DNA of 38,572 nt from Chitinophagales bacterium (GCA_013298955.1 JAAFJT010000041.1:1-38572), one strand, 5' to 3'; counted from the stretch's first letter, positions 9,092-17,780 are shown. Program-made: numbers and translations. The notes: generated by a model not told the origin, from the letters alone.

Positions 9092-9383
9092 TGGAAATGG
9101 CTGTGTTTTAGGATTGAAAAGATTCAATACTAAAACCAAATAAAAGCGCAAATGGGGACTTCCAATATCCTTTTTATCCTTCAAATCATACGCATCCTAT
9201 TTCAAAAATTTTCCAAAATGGAAATGGCTGTGTTTTAGGATTGAAAAGATTCAATACTAAAACCAAATGGGGACTTCCAATATCCTTTTTATCCTTCAAA
9301 TCATACGCATCCTATTTCAAAAATTTTCCAAAATGGAAATGGCTGTGTTTTAGGATTGAAAAGATTCAATACTAAAACCAAAT
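9015..9383. repeat. Tandem triplication of the hairpin right arm
   Basis: Three direct copies start near 9015, 9142 and 9257. The first period is 127 bases and the second 115, because copy three lacks a 12-base AAAAGCGCAAAT-like start. Each unit carries the right arm of the family D hairpin followed by GGAAATGGCTGTGTTTTAGG and a constant tail. The copies are almost identical, so the duplication is recent. Confidence 0.92.
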
Positions 9384-9409
9384 TATAAATTGAGAATAAT
9401 TGTTTAATT

Positions 9410-9473
9410 AAAACAGATGCCAATATTTTTAAATAATACATTTACAATTTCAAAATATTGGCACCTGTTTTTT
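9410..9473 (+). promoter_or_regulatory. Leader hairpin with T-run before the nitrate reductase
   Basis: Arms of 20 bases (AAAACAGATGCCAATATTTT and its complement at 9452-9471, one mismatch), a 22-base loop, then TTTTTT. The start codon follows 25 bases later. It has the form of an intrinsic terminator placed where it would block the gene behind it, so it could be an attenuator or the narK terminator. No competing antiterminator hairpin is evident. Confidence 0.55.
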
Positions 9474-9495
9474 GTCAAAAAATGAAGGTAAACCA

Positions 9496-12400
9496 ATGGT
9501 TGCAACTCAAAAAAAAACTTATAAAACGACTTGCTGTTATTGCGGCGTAGGTTGCGGCATCGTCGTTACGGAGCAAAAAAATGGTAAAATTACCGTCGAA
9601 GGCGACCCCGAACACCCATCAAATCGGGGTTTACTGTGTTCCAAAGGGATGAATTTGCATTACACGGCTTGGGATAAAACAGATAGATTGTTGTATCCTG
9701 AAATGCGTTGGAATAAAAATATGCCGCGCCAAAGAGTCTCGTGGGATACCGCTTTGGAACGAACAGCGCGTGTTTTCAAGACATTAATTGACAAATATGG
9801 AGCAGAATCGGTTGGTTTTTACGGTTCTGGACAACTTTTGACCGAAGAATATTACGTTGCGAACAAGTTGATGAAAGGTTTTATTGGGTCAAACAACATG
9901 GATACCAATTCTCGTTTGTGTATGTCAAGTGCGGTAGTGGGTTACAAATTGGCTTTGGGCGAAGATTCGGTACCTGTTTGTTATGACGATATTGAATTAT
10001 CAGATTGTGTTTTGGTTGCGGGCGCGAATCCTGCATGGTGTCATCCGATTTTGTGGCGCAGGTTAGAAAAGCATAAATTAGCCAATCCGAATGTTAAAAT
10101 TATGGTTGTAGATCCGCGCAAGACGGATTCGACGAGTGGTTCAGACCTTCATTTGCAAATAAAACCTGCAACGGATATTACGCTTTTCAACGCCATTGCG
10201 CGACTTTTGATTGAAAATGCTTGGATTGACCATGATTTTATCAAAAATCATACGAATGGTTACGAAAAATTGAAAGAAAAAGCGTTTGAACGCACGATTT
10301 TAGAAGCCGCAACCATTTGTGGGATTTCGGCAGACGACATTTTTAAAGCCGCGTCGTGGATTGGCAATGCAAAAGCCTTTTTGACGATGTGGACAATGGG
10401 TTTAAATCAATCGGTTATTGGCGTTGATAAAAATTTGAGCATCATCAATTTGAACCTTATCACAGGTCAGATTGGCAAAGCAGGCGCGGGCCCGTTGTCC
10501 TTGACGGGTCAACCGAATGCAATGGGCGGGCGAGAAGTCGGTGGTTTATCGAATCTTTTGCCCGCACACCGCAATTTAGCGGATGCGCAAGATAGAAAAA
10601 TGGTCGCTGATTTTTGGGGTGCGGTCAAGCCGATATCCCCGAAAATTGGTTTCCATGCTACTGAAATGTTTGAAGCCCTTGCAGACGGGCGTATGAAAGC
10701 GATTTGGATTATGGCAACAAATCCATTGGTGAGTATGCCTGATGTTCGGGTTGTGGAAGCGGCTTTGAAAAAAGCTAAATTTGTAGTGGTTCAAGATATG
10801 TCGAATCGTCCTGAGACGTTGGAATATGCGGATGTCATCTTACCCGCCGCGACTTGGACGGAAAAAGAAGGCACCATGACCAATTCGGAACGGCGGGTAA
10901 GTTACTTACATCAAATCAGCAAACCGCCTGCGGAAGCCTTGCCAGATGCCGAAATTTTAACTCGTTTTGCGCATAAAATGGGTTTTAAAGCACAATTTGA
11001 CTATTTAAATTTGGATGAAACGCTGAATAGCGAAAAAATATTTGCCGAACATGTTGCATTGACGGAAGGTACTTCAATAGACATGTCAGGATTAAATTAT
11101 GATAAGTTGAGAAATTATGGTACTTTTCAGTGGCCACACCTTGCAACAGATTTGAATGTGTCTGTTGCAAGTTCGCGGCTTTTTGAGGACAAAAAATTTC
11201 CTACGCCGACAGGTAAAGCCCAAATTCATGGTTGTAGCGACGTGAATTTGAGTGAAAAGGTGACAAAAGAACATCCGTTAATCCTCACAACAGGCAGAAT
11301 CCGCGACCAATGGCACACGATGACGCGCACGGGCAAAGTCAATAAATTAAAACAGCATATCGTTGAACCTTCGCTTGATATGCATCCTGTTGATGCGGCG
11401 CGGCGCGAAATCATTGATAATCAATTAGTTGAGATACATAATTTGAGAGGAATGGTTCGGGTGCGCGCCAAAATCACAGAAGATATTCGAGAAGGCGTTG
11501 TTTTTTTGCCGATGCACTGGGGCAAAATCAATGGTTCAGATATGGCAAGAGTGAATAATGTGACCAATAATTTAATTGACCCACGTTCCAAAGAGCCAGA
11601 TTTGAAATTCACAGCCGTTGAAGTTCGGAAAGTCGTTTTGCCGCATAAAAAAATCGTCCTTATTGGTGCGGGCGCGGCGGGCTTTGGTTTCATTCAATCG
11701 TACAGACAATATAATACGACGGATGAAATCCATGTTTTCAGTAAAGAAATCCATCCTTTTTACAATCGCGTCATGTTGCCCGATTACGTTAGCGGGACGC
11801 AATCATGGGCAGATTTGCAAAAAATAGCTGAAAAAGATTTACAAATTCAAAATGTAATACTTCATAAAGCATTGGGAATCAAAAAGATAGATACATTATT
11901 AAAAACAATTACAGATGATAATGATACTGTACATATTTACGACGTGTTGATACTTGGAACGGGCAGTCGTGCTTTTATGCCGAAAGACGTGCCAACCCAT
12001 TTAAAAGGAATTATGAATATGAGAACGCGACATCATGCAGACGCATTAGTTAAAATCATATCGCAATCCGCTACCCCAAAATCAATTGTGGTGGTTGGCG
12101 GCGGACTTTTGGGGCTTGAAATGGCTGCTTCTTTGCGAGAAGTGGGCGCAAAAGTGACGATTGTACAACGCATTTCGCGTTTGATGGATAGACAACTCGA
12201 CCTTTTAGCTTCCAATCTGCTGCATGAAGAAATGATTGAACGCGGCATTGAAATTTTTTATAATGACCAAGTTCAAACCTTTTATGGGAATGACAAAGTC
12301 GTTGGAATTCGGTTAATGAGTGGGCGTAAGGTGGATTGCGATGCAGTGATTTATGCAATTGGGACGATTCCAAACGTCGAATTGATGCGTGAAGCAGGCA

Positions 12401-13053
12401 TCAATTGCAATCGTGGTGTGAAAGTGAACGATTTTTTAGAAACAAATATGAAAAATGTGTTTGCATTAGGTGAAATTGCGGAATGGCAAGGACAAATGTG
12501 GGGCATTACGGCGGCGGCGGAAGAGCAAGCTGCGATTGCAGCGCGTTACCTATCGGGCGATATTTTGCAACCATATAGCGGTTCACTTTCGATGAATTTG
12601 TTAAAAATGGAAGGTTTGAATTTATGTTCCTTAGGGCGCGTCGAAGTGCCTACGGATGACTCGACTTTTGAAGAAATTGTATTTATTGACAAGGCGAAAC
12701 GCTATTATAAGAAATGTATTATTCAAAATGACCGATTGGTCGGAGCGATTTTGATGGGTGATAAAAGCGAATTCTTAGAATTTAAGCATTTAATTCAAAA
12801 TGGAATTGAATTATCAGAAAAACGACTTCAATTATTAAGGAGTGGGAGCGTGGCAGAACCTGTGATTGGGAAATTAGTTTGCTCTTGTAACAGTGTCGGA
12901 CAAGGGAATTTAGAAGCGAAAATTAAGAGTGGATGCACTGATTTGACGGTTTTATGTGCGGAAACGGGTGCAGGTATGGGTTGCGGAAGTTGCCGAATCG
13001 AAGTAAAAACGATTTTAGAAAAATTAACACATATTTCACATAGGGCTACATAG
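9496..13053 (+). CDS. nasA: Fused assimilatory nitrate reductase and NAD(P)H-flavoprotein
   Basis: About 1185 residues from ATG 9496; an upstream TTG at 9472 is in frame but less likely. Residues 1-710 form a molybdopterin bis-MGD nitrate reductase with the [4Fe-4S] ligands C13, C16, C20 and C48 and the molybdenum ligand C142 in NSRLCMSSAV. From about residue 715 a second enzyme begins: an FAD/NAD(P)H oxidoreductase like the NirB/NasB N-terminus (KIVLIGAGAAGFGF; SIVVVGGGLLGLEMA). A BFD-like [2Fe-2S] domain ends it (LVCSCNSVG, GMGCGSCRIE, near 1128-1170). Known: these parts are usually separate subunits, with electrons going from NADH through FAD and Fe-S to Mo. Here one chain could do the whole reduction of nitrate to nitrite. 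The last residues, THISHRAT, and the stop are encoded by a CATAGG element. Confidence 0.92.
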   Translation: MVATQKKTYKTTCCYCGVGCGIVVTEQKNGKITVEGDPEHPSNRGLLCSKGMNLHYTAWDKTDRLLYPEMRWNKNMPRQRVSWDTALERTARVFKTLIDKYGAESVGFYGSGQLLTEEYYVANKLMKGFIGSNNMDTNSRLCMSSAVVGYKLALGEDSVPVCYDDIELSDCVLVAGANPAWCHPILWRRLEKHKLANPNVKIMVVDPRKTDSTSGSDLHLQIKPATDITLFNAIARLLIENAWIDHDFIKNHTNGYEKLKEKAFERTILEAATICGISADDIFKAASWIGNAKAFLTMWTMGLNQSVIGVDKNLSIINLNLITGQIGKAGAGPLSLTGQPNAMGGREVGGLSNLLPAHRNLADAQDRKMVADFWGAVKPISPKIGFHATEMFEALADGRMKAIWIMATNPLVSMPDVRVVEAALKKAKFVVVQDMSNRPETLEYADVILPAATWTEKEGTMTNSERRVSYLHQISKPPAEALPDAEILTRFAHKMGFKAQFDYLNLDETLNSEKIFAEHVALTEGTSIDMSGLNYDKLRNYGTFQWPHLATDLNVSVASSRLFEDKKFPTPTGKAQIHGCSDVNLSEKVTKEHPLILTTGRIRDQWHTMTRTGKVNKLKQHIVEPSLDMHPVDAARREIIDNQLVEIHNLRGMVRVRAKITEDIREGVVFLPMHWGKINGSDMARVNNVTNNLIDPRSKEPDLKFTAVEVRKVVLPHKKIVLIGAGAAGFGFIQSYRQYNTTDEIHVFSKEIHPFYNRVMLPDYVSGTQSWADLQKIAEKDLQIQNVILHKALGIKKIDTLLKTITDDNDTVHIYDVLILGTGSRAFMPKDVPTHLKGIMNMRTRHHADALVKIISQSATPKSIVVVGGGLLGLEMAASLREVGAKVTIVQRISRLMDRQLDLLASNLLHEEMIERGIEIFYNDQVQTFYGNDKVVGIRLMSGRKVDCDAVIYAIGTIPNVELMREAGINCNRGVKVNDFLETNMKNVFALGEIAEWQGQMWGITAAAEEQAAIAARYLSGDILQPYSGSLSMNLLKMEGLNLCSLGRVEVPTDDSTFEEIVFIDKAKRYYKKCIIQNDRLVGAILMGDKSEFLEFKHLIQNGIELSEKRLQLLRSGSVAEPVIGKLVCSCNSVGQGNLEAKIKSGCTDLTVLCAETGAGMGCGSCRIEVKTILEKLTHISHRAT

Positions 13054-13229
13054 CGCACATAGGGTATTCATTTTCAATACTCCTGTTATGCAGTCGTTTT
13101 AAAGCCCAAATATGGGTTGGTCAAAGGCGCATGTTTCGGAAACCTTAAAGGTTTCCGAAACATGTGTAGCCCTATGTGAACTATGTAGCCCTATGTGAAC
13201 TATGTAGCCCTATGTGAACTATGTGTTAA
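13024..13229. repeat. CATAGG element, family C, at the 3' end of the nitrate reductase
   Basis: It begins TTAACACAT and ends ATGTGTTAA. The left arm has two CACATAGGG-type half-unit pairs. The right arm has three exact 19-base units, TAGCCCTATGTGAACTATG, in inverted orientation. A family A-like 35-base palindrome (13130-13164) sits in the centre. The element overlaps the last nine codons and the stop of the preceding gene. Confidence 0.9.
13130..13164. repeat. 35-base palindrome nested in the CATAGG element
   Basis: Arm CATGTTTCGGAAACCTT, central A, exact complement (17+1+17). The TTTCGGAAAC core also occurs in the two hairpins at 26215-26331. Confidence 0.88.
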
Positions 13230-13241
13230 AAAAAAAACAAT

Positions 13242-14651
13242 ATGTATCAACAATCAAATATCAAAATCAATTTGACAGGCGGTTTAATTACGCCGACTGC
13301 TTTTTTAAATATTTTAGATATTGCTCGTCATGCTTCGATAGAGGAAGTTCGTTTTGGGGCGCGTCAGCAACTTTTAATGACGGTTCCCTATCGTACAAAG
13401 CCTTTTTTGGAGCGCAAAATGGCGGCTGCAAAACTGAATTACGAAACCGATATGCAAACACATCCTGCCTTAACGAGTTCCTTTGCGTTTGCGAATATCA
13501 TCCAAAATACGACAAGTTGGGTTTCAGAAGGCGAATATTTCGATATTTTTAACCTTTTTGATTATAAACCCAACTTAAAAGTCAATATTTGCGATAGTAA
13601 TCAATCACACGCGCCTTTTTTCACAGGGCATTTAAATTTCATATCTTCTGAAATCCCCCATTTTTGGTATTGCTACATTCGGTTTCCAAAAACGAATGTG
13701 ATTGAACGATTCCCAAAATTGGTTTACACACAAAGCATTGCCACTTTTGCAAAACAATTAGAAACACAAATTGAAAAAAAGATTTTAAAAACAGACAATG
13801 TATTATCCATTGATTTTGAATTAGATGAAATCATTTTTAGACAAATTGAGCAAGATTTAACGATACCGCGCTTTATGATGCCGTATTATGAAGGCATCAA
13901 TTGGCAATCCGAAGACAAAGTTTGGCTGGGCATTTATCGGAGGAATGAGGCTTTTTCGGTTCCGTTTCTCATGGAACTTTGTCAATTGTGTGAAACAAGT
14001 CGAATTGGAAATATCTGTATTACGAACTGGCGCAGTTTGATTATCAAAGATATTTCAAAAGGAAATAGGTTACAATGGGAAAAATTATTGGGCAAGTACG
14101 GTATCAATGTGCGGCATGCAACGAATGAATTAAATTGGCAAACAGAAGATAATTCCGAAAAAAGTTTTAAATTAAAACAATATTTGGTAAAATCGTTTGA
14201 TGAATTGGATGCACGCACGTATGGATTGGTTTTCGCGCTTAAAACCCGTCCTAAATCAGCAGTTTTTGGTTCGGTCATTGTTCGACGCGAACCCTTATTC
14301 AGAATGGGCAACTACGAATTTGATTTTTTCGGTTTATTGGGTTTCTACAACATTTATTATGCAGAAGATTTCAACCCACATACGCGCAAACGCAAAACCT
14401 TTCAAATCGGATTATCCAAAGCAAGATTGCCAGAAGCCTTATTGAATTTAGCGAAAAAATATTATCGTGAATTGAGAAATAGTGATAAAACATTGAAAGT
14501 CAATATTAAACAAGACAAAAATATAAAACAAGTGATTGAAAGGCATACACGTTGCCGCGATTGTTGGACGGTTTTAGAACCCAAAATGGCGATTTGTCCA
14601 ACTTGTGAAGCAATTAAGACAACTTGTGAAACCGTTGCATTACCACAATAA
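13242..14651 (+). CDS. Nitrate-island protein: two reductase-like half domains plus CxxC ribbon
   Basis: 469 residues. The N-terminus (GGLITPTAFLNILDIARHA, then EEVRFGARQQLLMTVP) resembles the ferredoxin-like half domain that precedes the siroheme site in nitrite and sulfite reductases. A second similar stretch lies mid-protein (ICITNWRSLIIKDI). There is no C-x5-C/C-x3-C siroheme cluster site. The C-terminus has C438-x2-C441 and C452-x2-C455, a short rubredoxin-like or zinc-ribbon knuckle. I recall rubredoxin-annotated proteins of this size beside nitrate genes in Bacteroidota, but the function is not established. A role in electron delivery to, or assembly of, the nitrate or nitrite reductase is inference. 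It follows the fused reductase on the same strand, separated by the CATAGG element. Confidence 0.7.
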   Translation: MYQQSNIKINLTGGLITPTAFLNILDIARHASIEEVRFGARQQLLMTVPYRTKPFLERKMAAAKLNYETDMQTHPALTSSFAFANIIQNTTSWVSEGEYFDIFNLFDYKPNLKVNICDSNQSHAPFFTGHLNFISSEIPHFWYCYIRFPKTNVIERFPKLVYTQSIATFAKQLETQIEKKILKTDNVLSIDFELDEIIFRQIEQDLTIPRFMMPYYEGINWQSEDKVWLGIYRRNEAFSVPFLMELCQLCETSRIGNICITNWRSLIIKDISKGNRLQWEKLLGKYGINVRHATNELNWQTEDNSEKSFKLKQYLVKSFDELDARTYGLVFALKTRPKSAVFGSVIVRREPLFRMGNYEFDFFGLLGFYNIYYAEDFNPHTRKRKTFQIGLSKARLPEALLNLAKKYYRELRNSDKTLKVNIKQDKNIKQVIERHTRCRDCWTVLEPKMAICPTCEAIKTTCETVALPQ

Positions 14652-14687
14652 TTAGGAAGTTTTATCTACTGTGGAATAGTGATAATG

Positions 14688-14778
14688 GAACATAGAGGAG
14701 GCGGATTGGGCTGATTTTCACGGATTTTTTCATAAAAAAATCCGTGAAAATCAGCCCAATCCGCCTCATCCGTGTTCC
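14688..14778. repeat. Long hairpin, family B
   Basis: GGCGGATTGGGCTGATTTTC and CGGATTTTTT are followed five bases later by their complement. Outer parts GGAACA/TGTTCC are partly decayed. It lies between two convergent genes and may serve both as a terminator. Confidence 0.88.
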
Positions 14779-14812
14779 AATTTATCCTACGAGTAACAAA
14801 ATTGTATTTCAA

Positions 14813-15622
14813 TTACAAACCTTCCTTCATATTTTCTTTCCAACCTGCGGGTTTATTCAACCGCACCACAGGATGTGATTTTTTCCGCAAACGCATATTC
14901 AATAATTCTACACCTAATGAGAAGGCAATCGAAAAATAAATATATCCTTTACTCACATGTTGATGAAAGCCTTCTGCAATCAACATCACGCCAATCAAAA
15001 TCAAAAAAGATAAAGCCAACATTTGCATTGTCGGATGCGTATTAATGAATTTGCTCACAGGGGCAGAAAACATCATCATCACGCCAATCGAGGCAATGAC
15101 CGCTATCATCATAATTAAAACATCTTGTGTCATACCAATCGCCGTCAGAATCGAATCAAACGAAAAAACGATATTGACTAAGCAAATTTGTAGAATGACC
15201 GCCGACATAGTGCTTTTAGCGGCAGCTTGATGTGCTTCTTCATCACCCTCTAATTTATGATGAATTTCTTGAGTACTTTTGTACAATAAGAAAATACCGC
15301 CACCAATTAAGATTAAGTCTTTGATACTCAATCCAATCGGTGCGCCTTCATGCGTCATGAAAGGCACAGTGAAAATGGGTTGATTCAAAGAGAGAATCCA
15401 ACCAATAAATAAAAGTAATATAAGTCTAAAACCCATTGCAAGCATTAAACCGATATTACGAGCGCGAGGGCGTTCTTTTTCGGGGAGTTGATTGGCAACG
15501 ATGGAGACGAAAATAATGTTGTCAACGCCTAAGACGATTTCGAGAAACGTCAACGTCAATAAACTGAGCCATACATCGGCGGAAGCGAAATTGGGTAAAC
15601 TCATTAAAGTCATTGCTGTCAT
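14813..15622 (-). CDS. TerC-family integral membrane protein
   Basis: 269 residues with about seven membrane helices. The first TerC signature TFLEIVLGVDNIIF lies at about residues 25-38, with D34 and N35. The second, NIVFSFDSILTAIGM, follows in the central part. A charged loop, EIHHKLEGDEEAHQ, lies between the helices. Members include tellurite-resistance TerC and the manganese exporter Alx; they are thought to move metal ions, some during co-translational metalation of exported enzymes. Two TerD proteins are encoded 8-9 kb away, so a Ter-type metal response is possible, but the genes are not in one operon. Metal specificity cannot be read from sequence. Confidence 0.9.
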   Translation of the reverse strand: MTAMTLMSLPNFASADVWLSLLTLTFLEIVLGVDNIIFVSIVANQLPEKERPRARNIGLMLAMGFRLILLLFIGWILSLNQPIFTVPFMTHEGAPIGLSIKDLILIGGGIFLLYKSTQEIHHKLEGDEEAHQAAAKSTMSAVILQICLVNIVFSFDSILTAIGMTQDVLIMMIAVIASIGVMMMFSAPVSKFINTHPTMQMLALSFLILIGVMLIAEGFHQHVSKGYIYFSIAFSLGVELLNMRLRKKSHPVVRLNKPAGWKENMKEGL

Positions 15623-15922
15623 AAATTGCTTTAAAATTTGCTTTTTTTTAATACTTTTGCAGTGTATTTGAGGTTGATTTGCGGTAAACGTTTAAAAAAA
15701 TGCAATATTACGGGAATCTTTGCGATTTTCAAAAGCGACTACCCTCTACACAACCCCTATTGTATCAAAAAAGTGTCCATTCAAATCCATTTGTGGATAA
15801 AGATGCCCATTTAAAGGCTCAATATCCAATTTTTAACGATAAAAACCAATCGTGGATAAATGGTTTTGGGGTATCGAACCCATGCTTTTGCTGTTTTAAT
15901 AAAGATTTTAAAAATATAAAAA
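15623..15922. other. 300-base gap between terC-family gene and DUF6495-like gene
   Basis: It is AT-rich. A TAnnTTTG box on the plus strand (TACTTTTG, 15652-15659) could drive rightward transcription, but TTTG spacing is poor. An 80-codon frame from 15700 runs to 15942 and overlaps the next gene by 20 bases; its composition (many N, C, F) and lack of any recognised motif make it unlikely to be real. No strong palindrome is present, unusual for this window. Confidence 0.4.
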
Positions 15923-16402
15923 ATGAAATATCGCCGACTTAATAGCAATGAACTTGCTGATTTAGAAAATGAATTTGTTCGATTTTTAGTTGCCAATGGC
16001 ATTGATGCTGCTCATTGGACGCGTTTAAAAACCAAACAACCTGATGAAGCTATCAAAATGATTGATATTTTCAGCGACATGGTATTTGAAACGAGTTTGA
16101 AAAAAGTAAAATATTTGAAAGCGCGTTCTCAATCGGATTTAAAATTATTCCATTGCCTACCGAATCGCATTGAACTCATTGCGTTAGAGGCAAAACCGAA
16201 ATCCAGTTTCGATTTTACGAAAGATGTCGAATTACGGAGCTTATTCAATGCACTCACAGATGCCGCCGACGACAAATTAACAGTCTATAAAGCGCAAAAA
16301 AATTATGAAAAAGAGCGCGAACAAGCCTTATTCCAATTGATGGAAGATGGCTGTTTGATTTGCGATGGACATTTATTTGAAATGTTAAACAAAGCATTTT
16401 GA
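15923..16402 (+). CDS. Small cytoplasmic protein, DUF6495-like
   Basis: 159 residues, mostly helical and charged, opening MKYRRLNSNELADLENEFVR and ending in a region with three closely spaced cysteine/histidine residues (DGCLICDGHLFEM). There is no signal peptide or membrane segment. From memory it resembles a Bacteroidota-restricted family of about 160 residues, DUF6495, whose function is unknown; I could not check this. It is followed at once by a terminator hairpin, so it is probably a single-gene unit. Confidence 0.7.
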   Translation: MKYRRLNSNELADLENEFVRFLVANGIDAAHWTRLKTKQPDEAIKMIDIFSDMVFETSLKKVKYLKARSQSDLKLFHCLPNRIELIALEAKPKSSFDFTKDVELRSLFNALTDAADDKLTVYKAQKNYEKEREQALFQLMEDGCLICDGHLFEMLNKAF

Positions 16403-16443
16403 TATTTTTGAACTAATTGATAATCAATTAGTTCAAAAAATAT
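16402..16443. terminator. Bidirectional terminator-like hairpin
   Basis: TTGAACTAATTGAT pairs with ATCAATTAGTTCAA with a one-base centre, flanked by T5 on the left and A6 on the right. It begins on the last base of the preceding stop codon. Confidence 0.75.
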
Positions 16444-16495
16444 TTAAAACCTTAAATAGCCTAACAATCCAAATTAAATTTCAAACAGAACCATT

Positions 16496-17494
16496 ATGAA
16501 AAATTTTGTATTAAAAGTATGCTTACTTGCACTTTATGCACCGTTTAGTTTAGTTGCGCAAACGGTGCCCAAATATGTTTTATTAGAACATTTTACCAAT
16601 TCGCGCTGCGGCAATTGTGCAGCAAGCAACCCTGCTTTTTATGCTCGGTTGGGTTCGCTTTTTGGGGAAAATGCTCATCATATTACGATTCATTCGCGGG
16701 TTCCGTACACCAGTTGCCTTTTTTATCAAGGCAATACTGCCCCACAAGATACGCGGGCTGATTTTTACGGAGTGGTGGGTACACCTGTGGTTTCTTTAAA
16801 TGGCGGTGCCGTGCAAAGTGTTTCCAATGTGTCCGTTGGAATATTGCAAGGCGAAGCTGCCAAACGCAGTCCGATAGGGATTCAAGTTACGGAATCTTTG
16901 TCAGGTAGCAATGTGAATGCGACGATTCAAGTCAAAACGTACGGTGTGGTGCCTGCGGGTGCGTATAAATTGTATGCAGCACAAGTATTGAAACGGGTCA
17001 ATCAAGCAACGCCTAATGGTGAATCCATTCACTATGATGTTTTTCGCAAATGGATGGTCAACGATGGAATTGCTTTCACACCTGCGGCAATAGGTAGTTC
17101 ATTATCAATTAGTTACACTTATCCAAATGAAACGATATGGAGTAGTAATGAAAATTATTTAGTCGTTTTCATTCAAAATACGGCAACTAAGGAAGTTTTA
17201 AACTCAGGTACTAAATTTGACCCAACTTTGCCTGCATCCACTCAGGAAGCCAACCTATTGAGTCAAAAAATTCATGTGTATCCGAATCCTGCTACGACCG
17301 ATTTGACCTTGGAATTAGACGATTTGAATGCAGCATCGTTTTCTATTTTCAACGCACAAGGGCAAATGATTGAAAAACAATCTATTACAAGTGCTAAAAA
17401 AACAGTATCATTGGCAGGTTATGCCAAAGGCATTTATTGGATACGCGTACAAACGCAAGATGGGTTTGGAAATCAATCTTTTGTGGTTGAATAG
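16496..17494 (+). CDS. Omp28/thioredoxin-like secreted protein with type IX sorting tail
   Basis: 332 residues. It has a signal peptide (MKNFVLKV, hydrophobic core, SLVAQ) and then a thioredoxin-fold start with a CxxC active-site-like motif, EHFTNSRCGNCAASNP (about residues 31-46). FYGVVGTPVVSLNG carries the cis-proline-like TP. This fits the Omp28-related family. The last 75 residues are a Por/type IX secretion tail: KIHVYPNPATTDLTLELDD, FSIFNAQGQMI, GIYWIRVQTQDG. The protein is therefore expected outside the cell, anchored on the surface or released. A disulphide or adhesion role is possible but not shown. It is monocistronic, with hairpins on both sides. Confidence 0.85.
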   Translation: MKNFVLKVCLLALYAPFSLVAQTVPKYVLLEHFTNSRCGNCAASNPAFYARLGSLFGENAHHITIHSRVPYTSCLFYQGNTAPQDTRADFYGVVGTPVVSLNGGAVQSVSNVSVGILQGEAAKRSPIGIQVTESLSGSNVNATIQVKTYGVVPAGAYKLYAAQVLKRVNQATPNGESIHYDVFRKWMVNDGIAFTPAAIGSSLSISYTYPNETIWSSNENYLVVFIQNTATKEVLNSGTKFDPTLPASTQEANLLSQKIHVYPNPATTDLTLELDDLNAASFSIFNAQGQMIEKQSITSAKKTVSLAGYAKGIYWIRVQTQDGFGNQSFVVE

Positions 17495-17513
17495 TTGAAT
17501 CAAGAATGAAAGA

Positions 17514-17553
17514 AATTTGGTAGTCGGGAAATAAATTTCCCGACTACCAAATT
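17514..17553. repeat. 40-base palindrome
   Basis: Arm AATTTGGTAGTCGGGAAAT, AA centre, exact complement (19+2+19). It starts 20 bases after the type IX cargo gene and precedes a larger nested hairpin. Confidence 0.88.
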
Positions 17554-17560
17554 GGTTATA

Positions 17561-17739
17561 TATACTTTGCGTCGGGTGGTTTTGCGATACAATTGGAACA
17601 CGGATAACGCGGATGGGGCGAATTTTCACAGATTTTTTCATGAATTGGGCACTGAATTTCAAAAAAAATCCGTGCGAATCCGCCCAATCCGCGTCATCCG
17701 CGTTCCAATAGTACCCAAAACCACCCGACGCAAAGTATA
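17561..17739. repeat. Nested long hairpin, family B inside an outer repeat
   Basis: The outer arms TATACTTTGCGTCGGGTGG (17561-17579) and complement (17721-17739) enclose a family B hairpin: ATTGGAACACGGATAACGCG and GAATTTTCACAGATTTTT, then the complementary arm with AATCCGCCCAATCCGCG. About 25 bases in the centre are unpaired. It lies between convergent genes. Confidence 0.88.
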
Positions 17740-17780
17740 CTCCTTGCAAGTGTTGCTGCCTACAATTTAGTATTTTTCTT

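Noticed and set aside
9015-9383. Triplicated repeat as a coding minisatellite
   Set aside because: The periods 127 and 115 are not multiples of three, and no long frame crosses the array.
15860-15900. GGTTCGATACC on the minus strand resembling a tRNA T-arm
   Set aside because: The stem does not complete to five pairs, and no acceptor, D- or anticodon arm is found at the right distances on either side.
15700-15942. 80-codon open frame before the DUF6495-like gene
   Set aside because: Overlaps the next gene, has unusual composition and no recognised motif; the stretch reads like ordinary intergenic sequence.
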